A stretch of DNA of 47,606 nucleotides from Paenibacillus agaridevorans. GTDB taxonomy: Bacteria; Bacillota; Bacilli; Paenibacillales; Paenibacillaceae. The notes beneath the pieces were generated by a model. It saw nothing but the letters and a program-made list of their open reading frames with translations. It made no database searches and was not told the origin of the DNA. The stretch is taken from contig NZ_BDQX01000091.1 of the NCBI RefSeq assembly GCF_003112455.1, positions 1 through 47,606 on the forward strand. Direction: 5' to 3'. Positions within the stretch are counted from its first letter, which is position 1. Each line of letters begins with the position of its first letter. Position numbers and translations under genes: made by a program. Below are positions 34,137 through 44,109 of the stretch, in pieces.

Positions 34137-36665
34137 TTACGGTTTTCCGTTTGGCGGCGTGGGCGGCAGAACGACGGCGCCGGCCGCTTTACCGTCAATG
34201 CCTAGAACTTCAATTTCATCAAGGAAGACCCAGACATTGACCGGAAATTCAACTCTGACGTACCTGGCGTACACCTTATCGGCTCCCGCTTTCCCTGGCA
34301 CACCGTCTGTTACCCCGCTCCATCTCACGAAATCAGCCGATATAGCATCTTGTGCCGATGACGGGGAAATGGTTGCCAGCTTGCTCCAGGTTTGGCCGTT
34401 AGTTGATACGGAAAAAGAGACATTCTGAGGGAAATAGATGCCGGGCCCTTTATCCTGAAGAAAATGGACTCTTATTAATCCGATCGATTTATTGCGGCCC
34501 AAATCAAATGTGATTGTACGATTTCGATCCTCCGGGTAGTCGCTTCCCGCATGGCCCTGCCATTGCCCGTTGCGGTAATCCGTCCCGCCGAACAGACCGT
34601 TCGTAAGTTCACTCCCTGAATCGGTATAGTTGCTGTTAGGCTGCCGCGAAATGGTATAGCTTTGACCGAGAGCCAGGTTGCTGAGGCCCCAGCCGTCAGA
34701 CCATGCTTGAATGAGAACTTGGGCGTAAGTATCAAGCAGCGTTGCTGCCGAAGGCGAAATCAGCTCTTGCGCTTGCACGGCCGGGTCGTGAATGTGCGCG
34801 AGAAAGTCCTGCATATACGTTACTGCGTCCTTCGGCTTGTTTTGGTCCAGAAGAAGCTTGATAATCTGCAAACGGTACGACAAATCATTGCCAAAAACCG
34901 AATTGATTTCGTTTGACGCGACATAACTTTGTATAAGCTCCATCATCGTCTCCGGCGCCGGGTCGCTGTCAATGGCGTATGTTCCGTTCAAATACTGATA
35001 CAGCCAGTCATACATTAAACGCAAACCCGGATCCTTGCTTACCCCTAAGTTGTAAACTGCATTATTGCCTTGATAGTAAGCTCTGAAACCATTTTGCATC
35101 AGGCCGGATCTGACGCCGCTGTCCAGGTATTCGATAAAACGCTGGAGGAGTACGGGGTCTGTCAGCATCCCGTCATCAAATTCGATCTCGTTCCCCATCC
35201 CGAATCGCTTTGCATTATTCGTAGCATCATCTAGACGGTCGGAATCCATTCCGCCAAAGAAGTAATTCGGCTGGTAAGCCGCAGCATCCACTCCGAGGTC
35301 TTTCCACATATACATCTTGTAAGCCATAGAGTGCGGAATCCAGAAAACCTTCCTATTCATGGCATGCACTTTTCCCGTCACAGCGCGCATCATATCTGGC
35401 CCGGATTCGGATATTTCGACTTGTTCCGGCATCCAGTACATGCCGACAAGATCAAGATTCGAGTAGTTGGCAGCCTGCCATTTTTGCTGAACTTGATCCA
35501 GATACCAATGCACCGCTTTTTCCCTGTTTTCAAACGCTTTTTCTTTGCCTGCGGAGGTCTCGTTAAAGTTTAAGGAACCGCTGCCGTCAATATCGCCAAA
35601 ATCGGTTAAGGATTCCCCAGGATTCGGAATCATCAACACAACCTTGACCCGGTGATCGGGCTGTTTCAGCTTGGCTCCGACTTCCATGGCAGCCTCGTTC
35701 AACTGCTGCATATCCCCCGATGCCGCGAAGGTTTTATTCAAATACCAATTCCAATCTTCCAGATTCGTTTGCCCAGTGCCGAAATCTCGGCCGGCAGGCG
35801 ATGCAATCCCGAGATAGAGTATGCCGTCAAAAAGCCAATCGACCGGCTCTCCGTCTTTATTTACATAGCTAATGTTAGGAATAATCCGTTCCTTGGTCCA
35901 ATCGCCCAACCCATTTGCGTATTGCCCGTTATACAGCAGATTCAGATTTCGGATACCGGCTGTAGCTTCCCCAGGCTCCAAAAAAAGATGCTGCTCGGCA
36001 GGAACCTTTACTGCCCCGTCAACCTTGCCGTCCATACCCAAAATTTCGATTTCGTCAATGAATTCCGATAGCGCATGATGCATTGAAAATGCTACTTTCA
36101 CATAGCGGGCATAAGCCAGCTCGCCATCCGTATTCCCGCTTTTGATTCCGTCCCGGCTGCCATCCCATTCAAAGGTTTCCTCTCTGGGCGGGCCATCTCC
36201 CCAAAGCAGCTGCGTGGCGTTATGGGAGAGCAGCCCCCAATTTTCCTTATCGTCGGAGACATACATCGATACCGACAGCGGTACGAGGATGGAGTTCGTA
36301 GGATAATCTTGAAAAAAATGAGCAGTTATCCTCCCGATCGACTTTTCCTCTCCCAGATCGAATACGACTTCGCGCGTTTTTCCGCGGAGATGCCCCACCC
36401 ATGCCGGGTCGTTCATATCCAATGTGCCGTATATTCCATCCGTAAGCTTGTATCCGTCATCGGGATGTGAAGCTTCCGGCGCTTCAGACCATTCATACGG
36501 AAGGCCTGCCGCGAGATTGCGGAAATTCGTCTCTGCCGCCGATGGCGCTGCCGCCTGCTTTGCGGCCGCGGCCGCAACAGGCGATGTCGCCTGCCATGCA
36601 GAAATCGGGGTTACCAGCAAAGCTGCTGCCATCAGGATCGATACCCATTTTTTGTTCGAAATCAT
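34137..36665 (-). CDS. Secreted DUF4855 protein with flanking discoidin domains
   Basis: An 842-residue exported protein with a signal peptide (SILMAAALLVTPISAWQATS). An N-terminal discoidin-like domain covers about 45-210, the DUF4855 domain about 235-540 (LLYNGQYANGLGDWTKERI; DLVGMYWMPEQVEIS) and a second discoidin-like domain about 670-825. DUF4855 domains are found with surface or secreted carbohydrate-active proteins; catalytic function is not established. It is the last gene of the second ABC operon, 24 bp after the binding-protein gene, so likely acts on the same glycan outside the cell. Confidence 0.85.
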   Translation of the reverse strand: MISNKKWVSILMAAALLVTPISAWQATSPVAAAAAKQAAAPSAAETNFRNLAAGLPYEWSEAPEASHPDDGYKLTDGIYGTLDMNDPAWVGHLRGKTREVVFDLGEEKSIGRITAHFFQDYPTNSILVPLSVSMYVSDDKENWGLLSHNATQLLWGDGPPREETFEWDGSRDGIKSGNTDGELAYARYVKVAFSMHHALSEFIDEIEILGMDGKVDGAVKVPAEQHLFLEPGEATAGIRNLNLLYNGQYANGLGDWTKERIIPNISYVNKDGEPVDWLFDGILYLGIASPAGRDFGTGQTNLEDWNWYLNKTFAASGDMQQLNEAAMEVGAKLKQPDHRVKVVLMIPNPGESLTDFGDIDGSGSLNFNETSAGKEKAFENREKAVHWYLDQVQQKWQAANYSNLDLVGMYWMPEQVEISESGPDMMRAVTGKVHAMNRKVFWIPHSMAYKMYMWKDLGVDAAAYQPNYFFGGMDSDRLDDATNNAKRFGMGNEIEFDDGMLTDPVLLQRFIEYLDSGVRSGLMQNGFRAYYQGNNAVYNLGVSKDPGLRLMYDWLYQYLNGTYAIDSDPAPETMMELIQSYVASNEINSVFGNDLSYRLQIIKLLLDQNKPKDAVTYMQDFLAHIHDPAVQAQELISPSAATLLDTYAQVLIQAWSDGWGLSNLALGQSYTISRQPNSNYTDSGSELTNGLFGGTDYRNGQWQGHAGSDYPEDRNRTITFDLGRNKSIGLIRVHFLQDKGPGIYFPQNVSFSVSTNGQTWSKLATISPSSAQDAISADFVRWSGVTDGVPGKAGADKVYARYVRVEFPVNVWVFLDEIEVLGIDGKAAGAVVLPPTPPNGKP

Positions 36666-36688
36666 CTTGGTCAGCTCCTTTTTTTGTT

Positions 36689-38245
36689 TTATTTGCCCCT
36701 CGCCGCCAGAAACTCATCAATTTGCTTTTGCAGCTCCTGCTGAATTTTTTTAAGGGCGGGACCTGCCTCCGCTTCGAATTTCTTCAATGTATCCTCCGGA
36801 TCGATAACTCCGTTAAACAGCGCCGTGTAATATTGCCCATCGACTGTATTGTACTGGCTGATCTCGTTTTGCACAGAGGTACCGTCGAATTCGAAACCGG
36901 CCAAAATATCGGTGGTGAACATGTCGGCATCGCGAAGCAAGGCATCCATTTCATCATTCTTCGGGTCGCCGCCTATTACAGTTCGTTCATCGACCGGATT
37001 CCATAGCCAGACATAACCGAATGCAGAGTAGCCGGAAGTATCCAGGTTTTTCATTTTGTCCTCTCCTACCGCTTCCCAATGCTTGCCTTCGATTCCGTAA
37101 GAGAGCAGATCGTAGTTTTCCTTCTCATTCGCCCAGTTCAGGAACATCATCGCTCGCTCCTTGTTTTTGCTCACCTTCGGCACAGCCAGGAAATTCCACT
37201 GTTTGAAATTAGTGAAATTCGCGCCCTTTTCCGGGCTGAAGAAAGTAACCGTTTCCAACTCGCCGTTCGGCACATTATTCTTGAACGTGTTCTTAAGGGA
37301 ATCGCCGATGCCGAACGCGCCGTTCGTGACGATCGCCACTTTGCCTGCCGAGATCGGCTGGTGAAAATCTTTCGTCGTCAAAATATCCTTGAAAATCAGC
37401 CCATCGGTAAACCATTTGTTCGTGTTCGCCAGCCACGTTCCGATAGGCTCCCGGTCCTCCAGCAAATTGTAAACTTTGCCGTCATTGTTTTTGTAATAGA
37501 GCATCAGGCTATTGCCCAGCGCATGGGTCGGTCTGACATGGGTGTCGTAATCATTCAGGGCATGGTGTGCGACAAATGAATATGTGGCGGAGCCTGCAGT
37601 CATCGGGATGATGCCTTTCTCCTGCTCCTTCACCTTGTAGGCAAAAGCAATTAAATCGTCATACGTTTTAATTGGCGGTACGCCAAGCTTCTCGCGAATG
37701 TCTTTGCGCACCATGTAGGAATTGCCGGACATGTAGCTGACGCCAAGCGGAACGGCCATAATTTTGCCGCCATACTTGTTGTAGTCCCACATTTGCTGCG
37801 GCCGTTTCTCCAGCACCGTTTTGCCATACTCGGCCAGTAGATCGTCCAGCGGCTCATAGAAACCGCTTGCAATCATTTGATTGATATGCAACCACGGCGC
37901 ATCGAAGATCAGGTCGATATTTTCGCCGGAAGCAAGCGTCACCTGCGTCTTTTGCGCCAAGTCGGACCACGGCACGAATACGACGTCAAGCTTTACATTG
38001 ATCGTATCCTTCATTCGCTTCTCCGCTTCGGCGATGACTAAATCCATATCCGGCGGCCGGTCTCCGGGAATCATAATTTTCAGTGTTACCTGCTCCAGCT
38101 TGTTATCACCGCTGGCGCCGTTATTGTCTCCGGTCTGACCCGGAGGTTCGGACGTCTTCCCTTCTCCTTCGCTATTCCCCGTGCAGCCTGCAAGTGCGAC
38201 AAGCGCGATCAAGAGCACGAGCGCGGTGGATAAAAATCTTTTCAT
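36689..38245 (-). CDS. Sugar ABC transporter substrate-binding lipoprotein
   Basis: A 518-residue lipoprotein. Start ATG 38245 has AGGGGG 8 nt upstream; the in-frame start seven codons earlier lacks a site. The lipobox LVALAGC gives lipidated Cys21, then a Gly/Asn-rich linker. The rest is an LplA-like CUT1 binding protein (LDVVFVPWSDLAQKTQVTLASG; KAMMFLNWA-type elements). It works with the two permeases encoded upstream; the ATPase is not in the window. Confidence 0.92.
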   Translation of the reverse strand: MKRFLSTALVLLIALVALAGCTGNSEGEGKTSEPPGQTGDNNGASGDNKLEQVTLKIMIPGDRPPDMDLVIAEAEKRMKDTINVKLDVVFVPWSDLAQKTQVTLASGENIDLIFDAPWLHINQMIASGFYEPLDDLLAEYGKTVLEKRPQQMWDYNKYGGKIMAVPLGVSYMSGNSYMVRKDIREKLGVPPIKTYDDLIAFAYKVKEQEKGIIPMTAGSATYSFVAHHALNDYDTHVRPTHALGNSLMLYYKNNDGKVYNLLEDREPIGTWLANTNKWFTDGLIFKDILTTKDFHQPISAGKVAIVTNGAFGIGDSLKNTFKNNVPNGELETVTFFSPEKGANFTNFKQWNFLAVPKVSKNKERAMMFLNWANEKENYDLLSYGIEGKHWEAVGEDKMKNLDTSGYSAFGYVWLWNPVDERTVIGGDPKNDEMDALLRDADMFTTDILAGFEFDGTSVQNEISQYNTVDGQYYTALFNGVIDPEDTLKKFEAEAGPALKKIQQELQKQIDEFLAARGK

Positions 38246-38279
38246 CGTTAATTCCCCCTGTTTCAAGGATGAACTTCTC

Positions 38280-39146
38280 CTAACCTTTTACCGATCCAAG
38301 CGTCAAGCCTTTAATGAAGAAACGTTGAATAAACGGGTAAACGAAGACGATCGGACCGATAGTAACACAGACGATCGCCAGCTGCATACCGTAGGTCGGC
38401 ACGACGACATTATACTGCGTCTGGCTGCCGCCCACATAAGCCATAACATTTAAATTAGACATCAGCTGGCGGATCATCATTTGCAGCGGCAGCATTTTGT
38501 AATTGTCGATAAACAGCAGCGACAAGTACCAGTCGTTCCAATATTGCAGCGCATAGAATAGACTCACCGTAGCGATCGCAGGCAGCGAGATCGGCCAGAT
38601 AATACGAAAGAAAATATAGAGATCATTCGCGCCGTCCACCGTTGCTGCCTCATTCAACTCATATGGCAGTGTCCTGTAGTACGAGACGAGAATGAAAGCG
38701 TAGAACGGATTAAGCAGATAGGGCAAAATTAGCGCCCAAACCGAGTCTTTCAGATGCAGCCAGTTGGCGATCAGCATATAGAAGCCGACCAGCCCCGCAC
38801 CGAACAGCATCGTCAGGAAGGTCAAAAAGGCTAAAATGTTGCGGTATTTCACTTTCCGGTGGCTCAGCGTGTAGGCATAGGCGGCTGTTACGAGGACGCC
38901 CAGTGCCGTGCCGGCTATCGTCACCATAATTGTAATGCCGTAGCTGCGGAACACCTGTTTGCCGGAGAGCAGAAATTCATACGCATGAAGACTGAATTTC
39001 CCAGGAAGCAGCTGATATCCCGCCGTTTGAAGAATCGATTCATCGGCGAACGAGTTGATGAAAACAATCCAGAACGGAATGAAGCAAAACAACGCAAAAG
39101 CGCATAGCACCGCGTACATAAAAACAAGAAACAACCGTTCTTTCAC
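38280..39146 (-). CDS. Sugar ABC transporter permease (YtcP/LplC-like)
   Basis: About 288 residues with six membrane helices. The EAA loop (NEAATVDGANDLYIFFRIIWP) and C-terminal FIKGLTLGSVKG are typical of this subfamily. The start is taken at GTG 39146, with AAGGTG 8 nt upstream; GTG 39155 forms part of that site. It lies 35 bp before the binding protein gene. Confidence 0.9.
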   Translation of the reverse strand: MKERLFLVFMYAVLCAFALFCFIPFWIVFINSFADESILQTAGYQLLPGKFSLHAYEFLLSGKQVFRSYGITIMVTIAGTALGVLVTAAYAYTLSHRKVKYRNILAFLTFLTMLFGAGLVGFYMLIANWLHLKDSVWALILPYLLNPFYAFILVSYYRTLPYELNEAATVDGANDLYIFFRIIWPISLPAIATVSLFYALQYWNDWYLSLLFIDNYKMLPLQMMIRQLMSNLNVMAYVGGSQTQYNVVVPTYGMQLAIVCVTIGPIVFVYPFIQRFFIKGLTLGSVKG

Positions 39147-39226
39147 ATCGATCACACCTTAAACCATTCGGCGAAAAAGGCTGCTTGACCAAGTCTTCGC
39201 CCGCTTGCCGAACCTTTTTTTTGAAT

Positions 39227-40162
39227 TTAGAATAGTCTTGAATCCGCATCCACCTTGCGCGCAATCGCATTGAAGATCAGAATCGTAACAAGACCCATGC
39301 AGGATTGGTATACGATGACGGCGGAGGACATGCTGAAATTGCCCAGCTGCCGCAGTGCGCGGTACGCATACGAGTCGATGACATCTGTTGTTGGAAACAG
39401 TACGCCGTTATCCCCGATGATCGCGTAAATCATGCCGAAATCGCCGTAGAAAATACGACCGACACCAAGCAGCGCCAATACCATCACGATCGGCCGCATG
39501 AGCGGCAGCGTAATGTAAAACATCTGCTGCATCCGGCTCGCGCCTTCGATTCTCGCGCTTTCGTAATATTCCGCGGAGATGCCTGTAATGACCGCCAAAA
39601 AAATAATGGAATTGTATCCGGCGATCTTCCAGGCGCTGATTACCGTTAAGATGTACGGCCAGACGCCAGGCGTCAAATACCAGTCCACGCCTTCAAAGCC
39701 AAGGACAGCAAGCGCGCGGTTCATGAGCCCCTCCGATGTGCCAAACAGCGTTAGCGCCATCATGCTGACGACAAGCCATGAAATAAAGTAAGGTAAAAAA
39801 ATAAACGATTGTGCGATTCGCTGGAACAGCCTGTTCCGGACTTCATTCAGAAAGATGGCCAGCACGACCGCGCTGCCGAGGCCAGATACGAGAAACAGCG
39901 CATTAAGGAAAACGGTATTCAGTGTCACGCGCAGCCAATCTTTCCCATTAAAGAAAAACTCGAAGTTTTTAAAACCGACCCATTCGCTCCCCCATATTCC
40001 GTCCGACAGCCGGTAATTTTGGAAGGCGAGCAGGTGCCCAAGCATCGGCGTATACGCAAATACAACCAGAAACGCGATACCGGGCAGTGCCAGCAGATAC
40101 AAATATCTGTTCCGCGACAGTTCACTTACGAACGTCCTGCCAAACTTTCTTTTTCGCTCCAA
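39227..40162 (-). CDS. Sugar ABC transporter permease (LplB-like)
   Basis: A 311-residue permease starting at TTG 40162, which has GGAGG 8 nt upstream. Six helices, LplB-type AYTPMLGHLLAFQNYRLSDG, and an EAA loop (ESARIEGASRMQQMFYITLP) are present. It is the first transport gene of the operon, 170 bp downstream of the AraC regulator; the gap holds several short inverted repeats but no clear promoter. Confidence 0.92.
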   Translation of the reverse strand: MERKRKFGRTFVSELSRNRYLYLLALPGIAFLVVFAYTPMLGHLLAFQNYRLSDGIWGSEWVGFKNFEFFFNGKDWLRVTLNTVFLNALFLVSGLGSAVVLAIFLNEVRNRLFQRIAQSFIFLPYFISWLVVSMMALTLFGTSEGLMNRALAVLGFEGVDWYLTPGVWPYILTVISAWKIAGYNSIIFLAVITGISAEYYESARIEGASRMQQMFYITLPLMRPIVMVLALLGVGRIFYGDFGMIYAIIGDNGVLFPTTDVIDSYAYRALRQLGNFSMSSAVIVYQSCMGLVTILIFNAIARKVDADSRLF

Positions 40163-40332
40163 AAAGCGTTCCTCCTTTCTTGTCTTGTTTCACTTGCAGG
40201 TTTCGAACGCTGTCATCGTAGCATTCACAGCAAATACTTGCCTAGTTCTCATTGGCCGGATTCGGTTCTCGGCCAGCCGATTTGCGAGGATTCGGCCGGT
40301 TGTTATTAACCTGGCGAGTTCGCAATCGCCTG

Positions 40333-42558
40333 CTAATTCGCCGAGTTCTCAGCCATATAGCGCGACCACTCGTTTCGTTCCTCCGTCTTACTCTCGCGGT
40401 ATTGGCTCGGTGTCATGCCTGTCGCTTTCTTAAAAGCGGTGAAAAAATGGCTCTTCGTCTGAAAACCGGACTCTACTGCAATGTCGGCAACCTGCATCGT
40501 CGTCTGTTCCAGCAGCTCCTTCACCTTGCCGATCCGCTCATTCAGAATGAAATTCGACAGCGTCAAACCATATTGTTCGTGAAACAGGTGCCGAACGTAT
40601 TTGGCGGACAACGCGATATGATCTGCAATTTCGTCCACCGACAGCATCGGGTCGTGAATATGGTAACGGACGAACTCGATAATTTCCTCGATCTGCTTTT
40701 CCTTGCGGTTGAAGCCCTTTCGGTCGCTTAGCAACTGGATGATCCGGCCGGTCTCTTCCTTTAGCCATTCGCAGACATCGGCAAGTGTGGCGAACTGCCT
40801 CAAGTGATGTTCGATTCCTTCAACACTCTGAACGGACGTCATTTTGCTGAACGATTTGACGATCGCAAACAGAAGCAGCTTCAGTTGGAATTGGCACTCG
40901 GTATATTTCATTGTCTGCAAGCATACGAACAACTCATCCAGCATCGCCAGCGCCTTCTCCTCTTTGCCGCTGCGAATCGTCTGGATCAGATTTTCATGCA
41001 CGGCCTCCTCAATTGGAGCCTGCAGATCTGCATAGCGCTCAAAGTCCTGTTCGATGTAAATCTTGTCATCGCCGCTGACAAACTTGAACAAAGTCAGTTC
41101 ATTTATATCGTCGTATACTTTGCGCAAATCATCGTGCACGCGGCGAGCTTCACTTTCCGCGATCGTGACGTTCAATTTGACGTAGCTGGCAACTTGCCGG
41201 CGCAGTTCCTTCAGCTCTTTTGTCAAATTGGCGTCAGGCGAGGAAGTGGCCGCGCCAACGATCAGAACGAGATGGTCCGAGCCGAAATCGACCACCTCTA
41301 TCGGCCGTTCCGGCCGGCCCAGCAGCTCCTCCGCGATATTGCCGATTGCATACTTGAGCAGCTTGCGCGAGACAAAATCATACTGTTCGGACAGTTCATA
41401 ATAGGAATCAATTTTGACGACGGCCAGCCGAAGCCATTCGTAGTCGAGCAGGCCGGATTCGCGGGCAATCGCCGCTCTGGCGCTGTCGGTCAGCCGGCCC
41501 TGCAGCAGCCACTGCCGCAAATATTCGGTCTTGATCAGCGGATAATGATCGCGAAGCATGACGACGCCCTTTTCAATGACGCCATAATCGTTCTCCCCCT
41601 TCACCCCCAGCTTACGCTGCAGCTGATCCGCTAGCCGCCGGAAAGGTCCGACGAAACGGCGTGAATTCCAATAGGCGATAAGGAGAAGCACCGCAAGCAG
41701 CAGCAATGAGTAGTTGATAATGACGGTTTTGAACGCATCGGCCTTTTCCCGGAATTGCTTCATCTCCGTGATGGAGACAATATTCCATCCCAACGATTCG
41801 AGACGGGCATAATTAACGAACGCTTCCCCTCCGGCACGGTTTAGCTCGAAGGATCCCCGCTCCAATCCCGTCCGGATGCTGCTGATGCTCTTCTCGAGCC
41901 GCTCATCCGATTCCCCCAGGATCAGCCTGCCCTGATCATCCACAATGGAGAACAGCGCATCCGCCCTTCCGCCGCCCGATATCAAATGCTTTTGCAGCTC
42001 CTTCTTGTTGAACAGGACGACAAGATACCCGTCGCGATTTTTTTGCACGGGAGTCGAAGGAAGCTGAAGCGCCAAATATGAGTTTCTTCCTATTTGGTGG
42101 TCGAAGTAGCGGAGGAAGGACCCTGGATTACGCTCGATCCGCTGCAGCATCGACCGATCGGCGAATTCCTCGAACGGGAGCAGTCCAACTTTGGAGTCGA
42201 TGACCTCACGTTTGCGCATGTTAAATAAGTAAGCGGATTCAATAAAAGGCTCATTAGATAAATACTTCGTTAAAACCCGCATCGTACCGGCATTTTGCAG
42301 CAGATTTTCGGCGGAGGCATATAACCAGCTCTGAACGGTATGATCTTCGTACATGTTCAGGCTGTACCATTTCAGCTTGGCCAGCATAAACTCCGTCCGC
42401 TCTGCCATTTCATCGATGCGGTCTTGATTGAACGTTCCCACCTGAGTGTAAGCGAAGTGAGAAAATCGGTTAGCCAGGAACAACGAAAACGGAATAATCG
42501 TAATTGCGAAGAAAATGCCGCTGATCACAAATATGCGCCAAGATGTCGATCTGAACAT
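40333..42558 (-). CDS. Membrane-anchored AraC-family regulator with extracellular sensor
   Basis: A 741-residue one-component regulator. One helix at 8-30, an extracellular Cache-like domain, a second helix (INYSLLLLAVLLLIAYW) at about 280-300, a cytoplasmic linker and a C-terminal AraC domain at about 640-735 (DEIADHIALSAKYVRHLF; ATGMTPSQYRE). Such proteins sense an extracellular sugar and activate the neighbouring transport operon, here the genes at 34137-40162 on the same strand. It replaces the separate kinase/regulator pair seen in the first locus. Confidence 0.92.
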   Translation of the reverse strand: MFRSTSWRIFVISGIFFAITIIPFSLFLANRFSHFAYTQVGTFNQDRIDEMAERTEFMLAKLKWYSLNMYEDHTVQSWLYASAENLLQNAGTMRVLTKYLSNEPFIESAYLFNMRKREVIDSKVGLLPFEEFADRSMLQRIERNPGSFLRYFDHQIGRNSYLALQLPSTPVQKNRDGYLVVLFNKKELQKHLISGGGRADALFSIVDDQGRLILGESDERLEKSISSIRTGLERGSFELNRAGGEAFVNYARLESLGWNIVSITEMKQFREKADAFKTVIINYSLLLLAVLLLIAYWNSRRFVGPFRRLADQLQRKLGVKGENDYGVIEKGVVMLRDHYPLIKTEYLRQWLLQGRLTDSARAAIARESGLLDYEWLRLAVVKIDSYYELSEQYDFVSRKLLKYAIGNIAEELLGRPERPIEVVDFGSDHLVLIVGAATSSPDANLTKELKELRRQVASYVKLNVTIAESEARRVHDDLRKVYDDINELTLFKFVSGDDKIYIEQDFERYADLQAPIEEAVHENLIQTIRSGKEEKALAMLDELFVCLQTMKYTECQFQLKLLLFAIVKSFSKMTSVQSVEGIEHHLRQFATLADVCEWLKEETGRIIQLLSDRKGFNRKEKQIEEIIEFVRYHIHDPMLSVDEIADHIALSAKYVRHLFHEQYGLTLSNFILNERIGKVKELLEQTTMQVADIAVESGFQTKSHFFTAFKKATGMTPSQYRESKTEERNEWSRYMAENSAN

Positions 42559-42769
42559 AGCTGATAACCCCTTTCTCCCTTCGTCATTAAAGGTTCTCTT
42601 TTGACTGGTATGTTTTATCTTATAGCAGCCCCTTCCTGTTTGCCTAGTCCTCGTTTGTCCGTCAAGTTCTGATTTTGCGTTTCCGCCCCGTTCTGCATGT
42701 TCTTGATCCTTAGGAAGATGAAAATGATGTGCAATGAAAACTCACGGTCGGAAAAAGGTGTCACCCCTA

Positions 42770-42785
42770 TCTACAAACGGTCTAC
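42770..42785 (+). repeat. Paired TCTAC motif (module 2)
   Basis: TCTAC at 42770-42774 and 42781-42785, 11 bp apart, followed by a terminator and a copy of the ssrA 3' end. GTCTACAATTT is shared word for word with module 3 at 45191-45201. Confidence 0.6.
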
Positions 42786-42803
42786 AATTTTGGGCAAAAC
42801 AAA

Positions 42804-42829
42804 AACACCATCCTCATGCGGATGGTGTT
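42804..42829 (-). terminator. ssrA-type terminator (module 2)
   Basis: AACACCATCC (42804-42813) pairs with GGATGGTGTT (42820-42829), U-run on the minus strand. It lies just after the duplicated ssrA 3' end, exactly as the terminator at 45213-45242 follows ssrA. Confidence 0.75.
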
Positions 42830-42834
42830 CATGA

Positions 42835-42850
42835 TGGTGGAGGCGAGGGG
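42835..42850 (-). other. Duplicate of the ssrA 3' end (attachment-site scar)
   Basis: Sixteen bases (42835-42850) are identical to the 3' end of tmRNA at 45245-45260, CCA included, and similarity ends right after. With the matching terminator and TCTAC pair alongside, it looks like an att core left by site-specific integration at ssrA. The direct repeats enclose 2.4 kb. Confidence 0.65.
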
Positions 42851-43043
42851 TGTTTGTGCAAATTCACAATTCTTCGGAGCGTGATGATTCGAATATTTGG
42901 GGAGGTGGCTTAATGAGGAGCATACACTTGCATCTTAGTGGTATCAATTATGAGCCCAGCTGTCCGAATGAAATCGAGGAATTTTTGACCATCGTATATA
43001 ATGAATCGAATTAACGCGATGACGGTACCAGGCATCACGAAAT

Positions 43044-43091
43044 ATGAGGACGTTATTAATACCAAAAATAAGGTATTAATAACGTCCTCAT
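43044..43091. repeat. 20-bp perfect inverted repeat
   Basis: A 20-bp arm (43044-43063) is exactly complementary to 43072-43091 around an 8-nt A-rich loop. It is AT-rich in the middle with GC ends and lacks a clean U-run, so it is not a standard terminator. It could be a mobile-element tip or a small RNA hairpin. Confidence 0.75.
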
Positions 43092-43600
43092 TTAATTTCA
43101 CTAACACAAGTTACATACCAATAATTTGAGGTCGAGACTTGTACCGGCAACTGAAATGCCGGTTCACCCGCCATTACGGCCTTTCCTTCTTGCTTACTCA
43201 CAATTATCCCTTCGTATGACTGCTCGCCGCCCATAGCCTTGAATTTGACCTTCTAGATCTTTATCATGATTTACCACATTTGCTGGGATGACAGGACTCT
43301 CCTTGGGTCACGTCAATCGACTTCCTCCCGAATCCAGCCCTCTTAACTTCCAGAATCCACCAGTGTAGTGCGGGATATTCTCTTTTTTTCGAAAGAGTTA
43401 CCCGATATTGTCAGAAAACTTGATTTCAGCCGCCTGTTTCGGGATTTGACTTCAAGCCCCCGCTCTCATCCTTTCGGACCACATGCTGCCTGTCAGCTAT
43501 GCACTTCCGTCACCTCGCTGTGTGCACGGGACGTCTTGCGCTTGGTAGCGTAACGACTAAGGGGCCCCGAGAGGCTCCTATTCAAAGAACACTTCAACTC
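43088..43600 (-). mobile_element. Possible 5' remnant of a group II intron
   Basis: Read on the minus strand from about 43600 this begins with a GTG-type end and many short GC-rich pairings. It then enters a 48-codon frame starting MGGEQSYEGIIVSKQEG (43234 to 43088), which resembles the leader ORF I associate with some bacterial group II introns. The reverse transcriptase itself and the 3' domains V/VI are absent. Identification rests on overall look and memory, not on a matched consensus. Confidence 0.35.
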
Positions 43601-43692
43601 CACAAATGATCTAAATCGACATTATTCTACAAGCTTATTTAGGAAGTATTACTCAAGAATGTTTCCTTATTTTTGGTGTAATTGTTACTATA

Positions 43693-43986
43693 TTACTTTT
43701 CTTCTTCGCTGGTTTTATCTGGATATTCAATTTCACTTAGAGTGCTTTTATTTTCATATGTCGCAAAATAGATTTCACCTATGATGGCTAAGTTCCAAAC
43801 ATTCTTTTCCGTCTTTAAATTTAAAATCTCTGGTCTATTCTCATAGGGATTAACCACAGTTAAATAATATTTTCCGTTGTCGTACGATTTATCTTTTACT
43901 TGAATGTAGCCGGTTGTACTTTCTGGACCATTGCAACCTATAAGCACCATAAATATCAGAATCAAGGATAACACTTTCACCCTCAT
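43693..43986 (-). CDS. Small lipoprotein
   Basis: A 97-residue lipoprotein: signal peptide with lipobox VLIGC (Cys18), then an Asn/Lys/Glu-rich domain (GYIQVKDKSYDNGKYYLTVVNPYENRPEIL) suggesting a small beta-fold. Excellent AAAGGAGG site before ATG 43986. No known family recognised. It is divergent from the secreted protein gene and inside the ssrA-bounded segment. Confidence 0.75.
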   Translation of the reverse strand: MRVKVLSLILIFMVLIGCNGPESTTGYIQVKDKSYDNGKYYLTVVNPYENRPEILNLKTEKNVWNLAIIGEIYFATYENKSTLSEIEYPDKTSEEEK

Positions 43987-44109
43987 CCTAGACCTCCTTT
44001 AAGTTGTTATTCTTATTCATAATTATATACAGAAGGTGGGTGATATTACAACTTTATGAACCTGAATTGCTAGTTGTACTACAAAAACTGATTTCTTAGG
44101 AGGCTTCAT

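Larger units (their letters stand above)
42851..43692. other. Gene-poor interval inside the ssrA repeats
   Basis: About 840 bp without a convincing protein gene. It holds a 20-bp perfect hairpin (43044-43091) and a structured-looking, intron-like region (about 43100-43600). Short open frames on both strands (for example from ATG 42913, 34 codons) have no recognisable content. Confidence 0.5.

Noticed and set aside
39809..40309. 166-codon plus-strand frame
   Set aside because: Shadow of the LplB-like permease gene on the minus strand.
42835..42850. A tRNA-like 3' end
   Set aside because: Only 16 bases match; no cloverleaf can be formed upstream. Better explained as a copied ssrA end.
42913..43017. 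34-codon plus-strand frame with a GGGGAGG site
   Set aside because: No homology or continuation; lies in decayed sequence.
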